Part shown: positions 38,067-49,640 of the stretch, piece by piece
Numbering within the stretch: the stretch's first letter is position 1
Layout of the letters: every line of letters starts with the position of its first letter
Made by a program: the position numbers and the translations under genes
Notes under the pieces: generated by a model
What the model saw: only the letters and a program-made list of their open reading frames with translations
Told to the model about the DNA's origin: nothing
Databases searched by the model: none
NCBI RefSeq assembly: GCF_020184175.1
Contig: NC_065531.1
Span: 42,367,213-42,431,212 of the forward strand
DNA length: 64,000 nt
DNA from: Aphis gossypii
Taxonomy: Eukaryota; Arthropoda; Insecta; Hemiptera; Aphididae
Direction of reading: 5' to 3'

Positions 38067-39876
38067 GTATTTATGATCCTTACAAATGTTAGAACATTGC
38101 TTTATGTAAAACAAGGCAAAATAAGATATTATTTTGAAGTCTTATTATTGACATATTAATATGAATCATTTCAATTAAGAGTGTTCATAAACATTATAAT
38201 ATCTATAATGTTAAAATGGAAAACTTTATCATTTATGTTCTCTGCACTGGCCAGGATAGCTATTTAAAATAGATGTATTAGAATGTATTATTTTTATTTT
38301 TATCATTTATAACAAAATCAGAAAACCAAAAATATCATTTACGCACAAGCGTTACGCTAAATGTTAGTATTAGACACTAAATTTATATGGATTTAGTTTG
38401 TACGAGAAACCAAGTACACAAGGATAGCTAGTAAAGCTATAAATGCTGCTAAGATGTTTGGATGAATTATTTTTTTGCAATGATCGCAATACTTATAAAT
38501 AAATCATGTTATCACGATCAAAGATAATCTAATTTTATGATTTTATCTGCCTATTCAGTATATTATATTATGTTTTAATAAAAAATAAATAATTATATAA
38601 AAATATTATATTAGTATTTTAGAATAAAAGTACTATTTAAAGTTAAAAAAAAACTTAAATGATAAATATATATTATAATTAATCCATTCAACATTTTTAT
38701 TTTAAAATAAATTGGTTTAATTGTTTTTAATTTAAATTTCAAAGTAAATATTTTAGTATTAATTTTCATGATAACGTGTATTTACATACTTGCAAAAATA
38801 TATTTATATATTTTGTGACCTTTGCTACGATAGTCGTTATTTAAATAAAATGTTACAATATATCATTATTTTAGAAAAAAGTGAATAAAGTAAAATATAC
38901 TATATGTTAATTTTTTTTTCATCGTATACTTCATATAATTTTAGTAAATGTCACAGATGTACATAATAATTTTTTTTTTTTTCGTATTACGTTTTCCGGT
39001 TTTTTTTATGTTATATTTCTATGCCCATTAGGGAAACTGACACCGACCATCCTGTATAATATATTACTCTTTATAACTTATAATTTTGCTTTTCAATTAT
39101 ATTTATGCCGTCATTAATATTTTCAGCAAGATTACAAAGCAGTGAAAGCACACATACAAATCAGTTATAGCAAATATATTTATTTCTATATTACCAGTAA
39201 ATGTACGTAGGCACGTATGATCTTATATTATGGGTATGTGCTTGCTTACTCGATTTTAATATTTTATTATCACGCAATTCTACCTAACTATACTTGAACT
39301 TTACGGCGTGGTTGTACGAGTGAGGTTAAATATTCAAAACCATATAATATGTTCTGTATCAAAAACCAAACGTAAATAAAATAAGTGCAGTGATGTATAG
39401 TTCATCTGTAGTTGATTTTTTGTAAGTGTTAATGTGTGTTATTTAAAACGAATACTTAAATTAACGATTCCATAATTCTATTAGTATATTCTACGTAATT
39501 CCAATCGATATATATTATATTGTATGTAGTGTTTATTGGAATTAGTAATACCCTAGTTGTAATAATGTTGATCTGGGTCGAATTTTGATGACATTATTTT
39601 GACACGGAACTCAACAGCAGTCATTTTATAAATTATATAGCTTGTGATTATAATACTTTCCTCGAGTTGTTTATCCATAATATTTATGGTTATTTAACTG
39701 TAACTGAATAATGATATGTGAAAAAAAATAAACGTTAAAAAAACAAAGTAATCTGATCAGATCAAATTATATGGATTTCAAAACCATTTTCATGTTTAAA
39801 ACAGAGTTGTGACAATGAAATAATATCTCACTCATCATATTATATTGTACACTTATACACAGTTTATATATAATTC

Positions 39877-39908
<32 letters not shown>

Positions 39909-41279
39909 GGTCATAATGTATATAAAGCTGTAATAAGTAATGTAAACTTTAACAAACATCAAAATCCAATTCGAGTGATTTGATTATAAAAAATTTCCAA
40001 CGTCCTAGTATATATGTATATAGGTTCTACGTACCTATGTATTATATTATAATATATTAATATTCAATTTATCATAATGCATTTTGTGTAATATTCGAGT
40101 GTGTGTTTTTTCTATCTATGCATTTCTTTTCTAACCATATATTTATATACATAATACGAGTATTATATAAAAAATTCTATTGGGAGACGTCTAGGGATTC
40201 GTATTAAAAATAAATAATCAGAATAAAATAAATAAGAATCCCGTGGTGATCTGAGAGTAGCCTTTTATTGAAATCCCTTGTCCAAAAAATTGCATAGACC
40301 ATATTATTATACTATATATGTATATGTAGGTAATAGGTTACGCAAAGTTGAATCGTATCAACCATGAAAACCAAGACGGGGACACGTATTATATTATTTT
40401 TTTCGAATTCGAATAAAAGAAAAAAATGTTTTCGTATTTATTTATTTATAAGAGATGTTGTCATTTAACATTTTACTTGAATTTAATTTAAACATCTGAT
40501 TTTATGGTTTCCTAAAGAGTATATAGTTATCCACAGTGTCTAGTCCTATTAAAATAATAATAATACAAACCTCCAGTAAAATGTGAAACGCCATATTTAA
40601 ATAGCATTATAATAGCCTTTACCGTTAGCTGTTAAGCATTTTTTCACTCTTTAAATATATTATAACATATTTCCTATTGATACATATGTGCAATGTGCAT
40701 GACACTGTATATACAGATGTATATCGTTATAATGGCACCTCATTGACTCAAAATAACCTTACGAAATAATTAATTTTAGACCAAATCGAATTTTTATTAT
40801 TTTTTTTTTTATAAAATTACCACATAATTTAGATATTATTATATCATAGTTTATTATGTCCAATAGATATAACATTAAAAAATTAAATAGTGTAATATTA
40901 TTTATAATAGGTAGGTTAGGTAGGTATGGATATCAGGCATACAAGATTAATTAAATAGGTATTTAAAAAATATTATATTATATACTATAACGTCACTTAG
41001 CAATACAGCGAACCGAACTCTATAATAATATATTATAATATACTCAAGTTTTAGTTTTTTACATAAGCAGATTGAAAAAAGTAAAAATCAACAATGCAAA
41101 AATAAAGTTTTTTAAGTTTCTGAAAGTTTTCTTTACTCTATGCCTGCATATACACACATAACAATATTATTATGTATTATATTTATTTTATGATCCCCAA
41201 ATGTTCGATTGAATATGATTAACTTAATCGATTATGTACCTATATATGGCCACAGTATACCTATGCGGATTTGTATGGT
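38067..41279. other. AT-rich matrix with ATT microsatellite
   Basis: No gene seen. An (ATT)10 run lies at 39878-39908. TTTTCAG at about 39121-39127 is followed by an open stretch reading QDYKAVKAHIQISYSKYIYF, but there is no convincing donor. An imperfect 12-bp stem (40194-40205 with 40231-40242) is weak. Confidence 0.55.
39878..39908. repeat. (ATT)10 microsatellite
   Basis: About ten uninterrupted ATT units. Confidence 0.9.
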
Positions 41280-41600
41280 ATTATATCAACTTCCGTTATC
41301 GCTGTATCGCGATTTTTCGAGTTTACTTATAAGTTATACTTAGTACTAACGTGCTGGCCGGGATCGGCATAAGGGTGGCAAGTTTTCGAGTAACCCGTAA
41401 ACCCGTGTGTATGTTTCGGCCACATTTTACTGTTGAATCGTGTCCTGAACATTGTTTTTGTATTTTAGCGTTTGTAAGTACGCAATACATTAATAATAAA
41501 TAAAGATAGGCAAGTACAATATGGATTCCGTGTCACGGACGAACTGAGGTACATAACTATATGGAAAGCGTACCGTCCGTATATCATGGGATCAGATGAT
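41280..41600. promoter_or_regulatory. G+C-enriched island
   Basis: About 320 bp with CTGGCCGGGATCGGCATAAG near 41352 and several CpGs. All frames are closed. A non-coding regulatory element is likeliest. Confidence 0.25.
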
Positions 41601-42909
41601 ATGTTTTTAGAAAAAAGTTTTAGTTGTGTAATTGTGTACGTGGTGATTATAGGATAATGGAGATAATTATTTTGAACGGCTAATATACTAGGTTGTTACT
41701 ACAATCGCATTAGTAAATAAAATAAATATCCAACAATGCAGATGTTCAGTATTATAGGTACTGCAATATTGTTGTTTAATATATTTTTTTCCTACGTAGA
41801 TTATTAAACCCTATTCAATTCGCTCGTTCTCTTAATACTGCAAATATCATGCGGACGAAAAAACATTAAAAGTTTTAAACACGGTTAATTTATGTGCATT
41901 TCATGTAAATACAATATTATAGTTTTTGTAGATAATCTATGAACAATAAAGTTACAACGAAATGGTTGTAGAAGAATAAAAACCCCATTACGACTTTTAT
42001 TTAATAAGCACATTTTAAGAGGACACTAAAAGTATAAAACGGGACGCGAAAAACAAGACTGTGCTTATTAAAAAACTTTTCTTCTTGAGTGAATTTACTA
42101 CTCGTACCTAAATAATAGATTTTCCCATACCGAAAATGTTTATTTATTTTTATTAATGCAGACAACCTTTATTTAATCCGTGTTTGTAAAACCTAATTTA
42201 TTATTATTATTTTTATGGTTTACCTAGATAATTAATATTAACAGTGTGCAATAATTAATAAATAATTGTTTATTATTTATATTAGTTTATACGTGTGGTA
42301 CATGATAAATGCAAATAACCTAAAATTGTGTAAAAAAAATAAATAAAATGATGCTGACCACAGCCACAACTGTGTGGTGAATTGAATCATATTACACGTA
42401 TGATTATAAATGTTCATGATTATTATTAACGTTGAAAACATTTGGTATATTAAATAACGTGAAATTGAATATAAGAAATAGTGTAAAACCACAGATAAAA
42501 AAAAAAGTTTGGGAGAAAATAAACGCATGTAAAATTCTCTTAATTGTTAAGCATTTCATAACGAATATTCCAGTTGGCTTATCTTAATATTTATGTATCG
42601 TATAATATTATACTAATCATTGGTTGTTATTTGTTTAATTTATATACTTATTTATTTATTTTATAATGTCCAACTTATAAAGAGTAATTAATTAAATTAA
42701 AACTATTCAAGTGATTATAACAATAATTTAATTAATATTTTATTAGATCAAGTTCTATCATATTTATTTATATTTTTTTTTAACAGAAGTATATTATAAT
42801 TAGCTCATTTACATTTTTAAACTAATCTCAAATCAATTTGGTTAATCATTCATAAATAATTGTTATCTTTGGTTTTAGACGATTGTAATGGTTCTTATTG
42901 TTAGATAGT
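41601..42909. other. AT-rich matrix
   Basis: No supportable gene. The minus-strand frame at 42277-42528 is F/Y/I/L-rich chance sequence. Confidence 0.55.
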
Positions 42910-43165
42910 TTTGAATTTGAAAAAAATCAGAAAATCGTCTGAAGTGTTCGCACGCTATACTTACGTCAGCCCATCTGTATCATTGTTTGTTATTGTAACT
43001 GACGTCTCTTTTCAATTCTCCAGAGAAACGATCTATTTGCGAGTGACTTGTTTATCTTTATTTGAGTACTATTTGAAATGGTTTTACGATCGGTGACAAG
43101 ACAGCATCAATTGATGACCAACGTAACACTACTTACTTGACAGCTTTATCCAACGAGTTCTAAAA
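42910..43165. promoter_or_regulatory. mixed-composition island
   Basis: About 250 bp including ATTGTTTGTTATTG (Sox/forkhead-type words, about 42981), TTGTTTATCTTTATTTGAG (forkhead/GATA-type, about 43046) and the palindrome GCATCAATTGATGAC near 43105. A 61-codon plus frame (42911-43096) has no recognisable domain. On the minus strand the island ends with the possible 23-nt microexon. Confidence 0.25.
43137..43159 (-). other. candidate 23-nt microexon (minus strand)
   Basis: Read on the minus strand, TTAATTCTTTTAG is followed by 23 bases and then a perfect GTAAGT donor (43136-43131). The exon would contain GTTGGATAAAGCTGTCAA. Its length is not a multiple of three, so skipping would shift frame. 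It may be chance. Confidence 0.17.
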
Positions 43166-43743
43166 GAATTAACTAATAAATTAAGTAATTCACAAACAAG
43201 GGATGTAATAATATTACTTGAATTTTTTTTCCTTAAATATAATTATATTATTAATCAATTTTTTTTTATTGTTTAATACCAATTCATTTAAAAACATGGT
43301 ATAATATTTAATTAAGCAATTTAGTCAAAACCAATTACAAAATAAAATAAAACATTTTAACCCCGGGGTCAGAAAAGATAATAATAATAAATTATACATA
43401 AATAAATAATTGATTCAGTTTTGCGTTTTATCATTTTACGTATTTTTAATTTTATATTATATTATTTTAGTACACGATAGTTATACTGTGTAAATTAACA
43501 TAGCTGATATCAGAATAATATGTATAAGGATATCTCAAATATTAAAAAAATAAAAAATAAATTATATTTTTATGAAATATTGAACACTATAATATGTATT
43601 CTTTATTTTTAATTTTTAATTTACTATAAAAATTAACCTATAAATAAATAAAATCGCCTAAATTAAAAAAAAATAATAATAATGATAAATTGTTATAAAG
43701 AGAATAAATTTTACAATTTATATTGAATAATATATTTAGACTC

Positions 43744-43766
43744 TAATTCACTAATTCACTAATTCA
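43744..43766. repeat. (TAATTCAC) tandem, about 3 copies
   Basis: Two perfect copies and one partial copy of the 8-mer TAATTCAC. Confidence 0.85.
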
Positions 43767-44912
43767 ATTTGAATCATTGTACCTACTCAATAAGATACAA
43801 AAAAATTTAATTTTTTCGAGAAATAATATGTATTTTGTTTTTTACTTTTAAGACTTACTGTGTTTTTTTAATGGAGTTGATTACATCAGATACTTAGAAG
43901 CTATAACAGTGATTAACTCTTAATTTAATTCGGATTGATGTTTGCTTCGACAAATAATTAAAATTTTAAAAGTTATATTTTTAACAAATAATAGATGAAC
44001 AATATACACGTAATGAGTATAATAAGTATGTCAACAATTTTATTATATGACATTATAATAGTAAATAATAGTTATACAATTAATAATATTATGTAAGTAA
44101 GATATTTTTTAATTTAAAATTAGTACTTAAAATGTTTATCAACGTCCAATATAAATATTAGAAGTACTGAAATTTAAATTCAACCGAATAATATATCTTA
44201 CCATTATATATTTGAATTTTTAATTGTTTAATAGGTATATAATTTAAGTATGTATTAAGTTATTAGCTTAATTATTAAAATAATTAATGAATAGTTATGC
44301 GCACGAGTGCATAAATTGACGAACATACAACTAAATCCATTGTAAGTTATTGAATTGAGTAATCAAAGTATAAGAAGTTATAAGTTTCTTGAGATTATGC
44401 ACATTCACAAAATACAACAAACCATATTTTGATTGTATTCTAAAAGGATAGATACAACTTTTTATTTTAAAATATATAAACCTCTCTATTATTCAAAGTT
44501 TTTCTTCCCAGCGGACCTCATTTGAAACAACCAAATACACTCTACAAAAAAAAAAAAATAAAACACTTAAATTCATTATATTTGTTTAAATGAATTAATA
44601 TATATCATTATTAAACATTGAAAATATCTTTATCAAAATTGTTTTGAAGAAAAGAATAATATATTAATTATTAATATATTTTCAGTTAGAAGATAACTCA
44701 ATTTTTTTGAAATACATGAATTTTCATTTATGATGTGTAACTAGAATAGAATTAGTCTTAGTGACCATAAGATTTTCGATGAGGTAGTTATTAACACTGT
44801 GATAAAAACATTAACAAGAAAAACATATAATATCCTAAGAGTTTAAATCAAAATTATTTGATTCAACTTGTGTTGAATACTGAAAATACTGAATACGTTC
44901 TTTAATTTATAT

Positions 44913-44933
44913 AAAAAAAAAAAAAAAAAAAAA
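44913..44933. repeat. A21 homopolymer
   Basis: Twenty-one adenines after TTTATAT, followed by TGGGTTC. No upstream AATAAA or gene-like sequence that would make it a retrocopy tail. Confidence 0.85.
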
Positions 44934-45589
44934 TGGGTTCATTTAACAGTAAACAATCATTATCTCAAAAAGTATGAATGTTTTCGAAATAATATTATTT
45001 TTATTATATTGTTTCAGTAATTTTAAATCATTCAAGAAAGTTATAATTGCAAAATAGTATTATCAATAATCATAATACATGTTATTTATTTCTATCCATT
45101 CAATTAGATATACGATATGGTATAACCAGATAGTAACTATTATTTTTATCAATAACATATTAATACAAGATTTATTACGTAGGTAACTAATACAATTTTA
45201 TACTCTCTTAACCATAGATATAATATCTATTATGATCTATTATGTCCATGCTCTTAACCGACTCCAAATCTGAAAAACAAATACATTTTTCGTCAATAAA
45301 TACATTGAACAATACTAAAAAAAAAATTATTTATAATTATAGTTTGGATACTAAAATAATTTTACCTAATAATATCGCTGATAGAACCAAATGTTCAACA
45401 ACCACTTTAACTTAATAAAAAACTAACAAAATCAATAACTCCCTACATAAATTATATGACCTATAATAGTTGACTTATGAATTGTATCGACTACCATATT
45501 ATATTTGGAACACTAATAGCTGTGGCTGTATAGGTATCTACTGTTATTCTATAAGGTAGTCCTATTACATAATATTATACACATGATGT

Positions 45590-45730
45590 TTAAACGTTCT
45601 GCGGTTTTGCGTTTGTTAACCTTGTTGACTATCTGTGAAATCCACACAGATATGCGAATCTGCCTCCCGAAAATTGCTGTACACAGCCCACAATAACATT
45701 GCATGATACTTCAAAGCTTATTTGAATTTC
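45590..45730. promoter_or_regulatory. small G+C-enriched island with paired GATA-like stem
   Basis: About 140 bp containing TATCTGTG (45630-45637) and its exact complement CACAGATA (45645-45652) around a 7-nt loop. Each arm contains an AGATA/TATCT GATA-factor-type core. No open frame. Confidence 0.25.
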
Positions 45731-46309
45731 AGAGAGAAACAATAAATTAAACTAACAGCACTATAAAGATACTCATACGTATAGAATTTGTATTCTGTAA
45801 CGTTTTATTGAGGTTATATAAGATACTTTAATAACTCTTAACAAATACACATATCATATTATAATTATTTAATAATAAATACACTATTAATTATTACTGA
45901 AAAACATGAACTGCCACATTCAATTTTACGAGTAAACATCAATAACACAAACTTGTTTTTATTTTTAAATAAACAATAAGATAATTATCGACATTCGACA
46001 TTAATATCAACGATTTCACTTTTAAATTGTATGCTTAATACGTAAATAAAATTATTTAAGCTAAAAAGAAAAATTAAATTTATTTCATCCCTCGGCTTAA
46101 AGGAAAAAAAACAATTATCGCATATATTATATCAGGTATATATTATTAATGTATACAATAATCGTACATTTAAAATACAATTGTTTGCCTTTTTAACAGA
46201 AAAAAAAATCCTGTGACCCATACACAAAACAAAAATGTAATATATAGATTCTTATTACTACCTAATATTATTATTTTTTTTTTTTTTTTGTTCACGTTCA
46301 GGGATTTTT
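45731..46309. other. AT-rich matrix
   Basis: Nothing recognised; ends in a T17 tract near 46274-46289. Confidence 0.6.
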
Positions 46310-47260
46310 TTTCGGTGTTTTGTTGCAATTTTTATGGATACAGCAATAAATAACAGGCCGAGTCTTTCGGTGGTGGTTACGGAAAGGGTGGTCGGCGGTG
46401 GTTAGCTAAATACAAAAGGTAGAACAGATTAAAATATGGCCTTTAATTAGTGCAAATTCCGGGGGACATTGGTTCCTGGGTCACGATTTTCCTTTTATTA
46501 CCCTCCAGGCGCGCACCAATGGGAGGGGGAAAAGAGACGTTTTGCAGCAACCACGCGGGCCGTGTCGGCGGCATTGTTTTGAAACCAAAAAAACTACCCG
46601 AGCCCGAAGACTTAGGTTTAAATCATTGCTTAAGCGGGGGTGAATCGTAGAATGAATGAACAAGAGATAAATACGTAGAGAGAAAGAGAGACAATACGAA
46701 TACGGCTTGAAGAGATTTAAGAATAAACGAACGGAAGAAGTTTAAAAGAAACGTGTCCACCCTTTTTTTCGTCTCCTCCATAGTATATATAGTCGATTTC
46801 GTCCGTCTAGCTTATATATATATATATATACATTATACACACACTATATACACACGTCTCTTCGTGTCTCCATGTATTTTTCACTCGTTTTCTATATACC
46901 ATCCCTTTATTCGTGTATACCTCTGATTCTCTTTAGGGCAGTATTTTATAAGCGACAATGGGGCGCCCACCCAGTTGTAAAAAGAAGACAGTGAAAGTGG
47001 CGTCTCTATTTTTGATATAATGTGCGTCACTCGCAGACGGACAAAAACCGGCACGGGACGCTTTCCAAAAGCTATTTGTACCCGGTGAGATACCGAAACG
47101 AAAAGTGCACCGTCTAATGGCACTCGAATGACTCGGAAGGACCTCGTACAGTCGTCGGAAGGACGAGGGAGAAAAAATTCAATTGTTGACACGACCACGC
47201 ATTCGTTGCACTTCCGATTGCAATGCACTGATGCGTGATAATGGAACTGGTTTTACTTCA
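46310..47260. promoter_or_regulatory. large G+C-enriched island
   Basis: Nearly 1 kb of elevated G+C, with GGCCTTTAATTAGTGCAAAT (homeodomain core) near 46438, TTTTATTACC (caudal/Abdominal-B-type) near 46493 and G+C-rich CACGCGGGCCGTGTCGGCGG near 46551. TA and CA tracts separate its two halves near 46810-46855. Opposed short frames (46450-46650 +, 46481-46663 -, 46881-47228 -) have no recognised domains and conflict with each other. A promoter or compound enhancer is possible. Confidence 0.28.
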
Positions 47261-48109
47261 TACAATATCCGGTCACAATATTCTTAACAGGTTTATATAA
47301 ATACAATTATTGTTTTTTTTTTTTACGTTAAGTGCTTTGAAGATTTGTATATATATTAAATGTATATAAGAGCTAAAGATGTGCATTTTTTATTTTATTC
47401 AATACTGCATTATAACCCTATGGGGAACAAAAAGACAAAATATATGCATAATATATTTTAACAGTCATCTCTATTAGTAGACCATCAATAGAATTTCAAA
47501 TGTAAATGTATATAATATATGTTATTTATATATAAGTACCTATAATATATATATATATATATACATATATTATCCAAATACAGTTTAAAATATGGTCAGC
47601 TTTATAAATCTAACTAGCAATATTAATCAGATAATTTTCAAAACAAAAACCACATAGTTTTACAACAACTGAAAAATGTATTTTATCAAAATATGTTATT
47701 GGTAATTGAGAATTTTATATTTTAACAATAAATTATATACAACTAGATAACTAATAAAAAAAAAAAATTAAAAAAAACATTCCAGTTGTAAATATAAAAT
47801 TATATTTAACATACGTCATTATTGGTTTTTATGATGATACCACTCCATGTATTATATTATTATTATGTATCATAATACATCAATCAACGAAGTACATGTA
47901 AATAGGATTTTAGATACTCAAAAATAAGAAATTGAAAATGATAATTAATAAAAATGAATTTATCGATGGTAACAGTTATTATTAAACTATTACGTGATTA
48001 TGAAATATATTCAGAAACATTATATTATATTTATTGTACTTAATAATATAATATAAATAATACATGTACTTATAGGCAGTTTTTTTTTACCACTAATACC
48101 ACTATATTG
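47261..48109. other. AT-rich matrix
   Basis: No gene; several TA tracts (for example near 47547-47563). Confidence 0.6.
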
Positions 48110-48237
48110 GTTCGTATAATACGAATCAATGACTAAGAGCGCTGTCAGATTTGCCGGTCCAGTGATAATCCGAAATTTTACGGCTGTCTTGTTTCCGTTT
48201 AAAAGCAATCAACACAGCTGTATACCCGCCTCGGTAG

Positions 48238-48492
48238 ACAGCGACGCCCCTATATAATGTAATTTTTATTTTAACGGAGAACCGCGGCGTATCATATTCA
48301 GTGAGACCTAGGAAACTGTTCATCGTCGCGTGTTCGGAAGTAGGAGAGGGGGTCGTGATGCAGGTTACGACGACCCAAGCCCTTCCGGGTGTTATAAAAA
48401 TCGATCTTAAGACGGGCCTGGTGTATTATATTATATTATGGGAATTTTTCCATGAATCACGAGAGACGGCTCATGAACACGTTGTGAAATAG
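48238..48492 (+). other. 84-codon open frame, unknown
   Basis: The frame opens just after a TAG and closes at TAG. The only internal ATG is at 48358. It reads TATPLYNVIFILTENRGVSY at its start and KIDLKTGLVYYIILWEFF after the repeat arm, and the arm itself encodes VTTTQALPGVI. Residue mix is less biased than in neighbouring chance frames. Both strands are open here, so coding cannot be claimed. It might be an internal exon whose borders I cannot place. Confidence 0.15.
48365..48396 (+). repeat. left arm of perfect 32-bp inverted repeat
   Basis: The arm runs TTACGACGACCC to CCGGGTGTTATA and is exactly reverse-complementary, over all 32 bases, to 49979-50010. Identity stops abruptly at both ends. 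It lies in a G+C-rich island, which suggests this is the parental copy. Confidence 0.9.
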
Positions 48493-48580
48493 CAGAGTAT
48501 TATAAAATTATTATAATACATAAGCGCGATCAGCGAAAGGTTCACCGGACGAAAAATAATTTTAAATGCGTATTTTATTT

Positions 48581-49239
48581 ATGATGTTATCTCGAATGCT
48601 ATAATAGTGCTATAGATAAACAGACTTACTGCTTACTTCTTGTCACTGCAGTGAAATGTACAAGCAATCGCAGTTTTACGTGGTTCTCACCTCGACACGC
48701 CGTACGTGTTGATTCCCATAACTCATAAGTACAACGCATATTGTATACACTATACAAGTTATAATTTATTATACATTATTGTTTTGCGTACCACTTTGAA
48801 TGTATCAATATTAAAAGTATTATATTATAATTGCATTACAGTAAAAATGTTTGAATTTATTGTTATGTATAGATATCACAATAATTTTATGACTGCTGTA
48901 TACTTATTCTAAACATATTTCCCGGATAATACCGGTTTATTGTGACTACGATGTATAGTGCATAATATAGTGGTGTCTGTATGAGGTAAAATTTCCCATA
49001 TGCATTTGGTATGAGGATCTAAATGCAAATTATAAATACATTGGTGCATCTATAAGTAGTACAATACAGACAACACAAAGTTTTAGTCGATCGTTTTGAA
49101 TACATAGTGAAACGCGATTTAGAACCAAAAACAATAAAGGCATGGAAATTGTACAATATTTTTCTTGTTAATATACCCCATGGTACATTAGTAAAAGGCA
49201 TGATAATATTCATAAAACAAATCACCAGACATTTCCTTT
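48581..49239. other. mixed to AT-rich sequence
   Basis: No supportable gene. Frames at 48706-48912 (+) and 49019-49225 (-) are not domain-like. Confidence 0.5.
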
Positions 49240-49610
49240 TATTGCGTTAATATACCCGCGCACATCACTTATCGTTGAGTACGATCTCTATTGTCGTTTC
49301 ATTCTCTCGACTCTGTGGGTTTTGAAATTGCTCGTCAATATTGGGTTTCGCGGCTGTATGTAATATGTAAACGCCGACCAGCGAACAGTCCGTGTACTTT
49401 GTCCGGATCTTTTGCCAAACCGTTTGGATTCTTTTTATGTTCTCTTAAACGACACACCGACACTATCTTCGGCGAGGTAGGGGTTAATATATTTTTTCCC
49501 TCCCCGAAAATGTTTAGTACCAGCTTAGTCGGTTACAGGCCATTGGGATTAAAGTATTTACCACCCATAAGTACCGCCACTAAACTAAATCCCGTCGTGG
49601 TGCGCTAAGC
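49240..49610. promoter_or_regulatory. G+C-enriched island
   Basis: About 370 bp of elevated G+C. A 105-codon plus frame (49291-49608) spans it, but its first codon is not ATG and its translation (for example PANSPCTLSGSFAKPFGFFL) matches no family I know, so it is left as non-coding. A TA repeat follows at 49620-49640. Confidence 0.25.
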
Positions 49611-49619
49611 AAAAACGAA

Positions 49620-49640
49620 ATATATATATATATATATATA
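49620..49640. repeat. (TA)10 microsatellite
   Basis: Ten TA units immediately after the 49.2-49.6 kb island. Confidence 0.9.

Larger units (their letters stand above)
43166..45589. other. AT-rich matrix with tandem and A tract
   Basis: No gene. It includes an 8-bp tandem repeat (43744-43766) and an A21 run (44913-44933). Confidence 0.6.
48110..48580. promoter_or_regulatory. G+C-enriched island holding one arm of the 32-bp inverted repeat
   Basis: About 470 bp of higher complexity with open frames on both strands (plus 48238-48492; minus 48020-48208 and 48126-48323). It contains GTTTAAAAGCAATC, CCCGCCTCGGTAGACAGCGACG and the repeat arm at 48365-48396. It could be a decayed or real exon or a regulatory element. 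Confidence 0.28.

Noticed and set aside
40194..40242. Imperfect hairpin GGGATTCGTATT / AATAAGAATCCC
   Set aside because: Only 12 bp with one mismatch and a long AT loop, expected by chance at this scale.
46450..47228. Three short frames, plus and minus, in the 46.3-47.3 kb island
   Set aside because: They are mutually overlapping or adjacent on opposite strands without domains, and look like effects of composition.
49291..49608. 105-codon plus-strand frame
   Set aside because: The first codon is not ATG and no motif or family resemblance is visible. The island's higher G+C explains the length.
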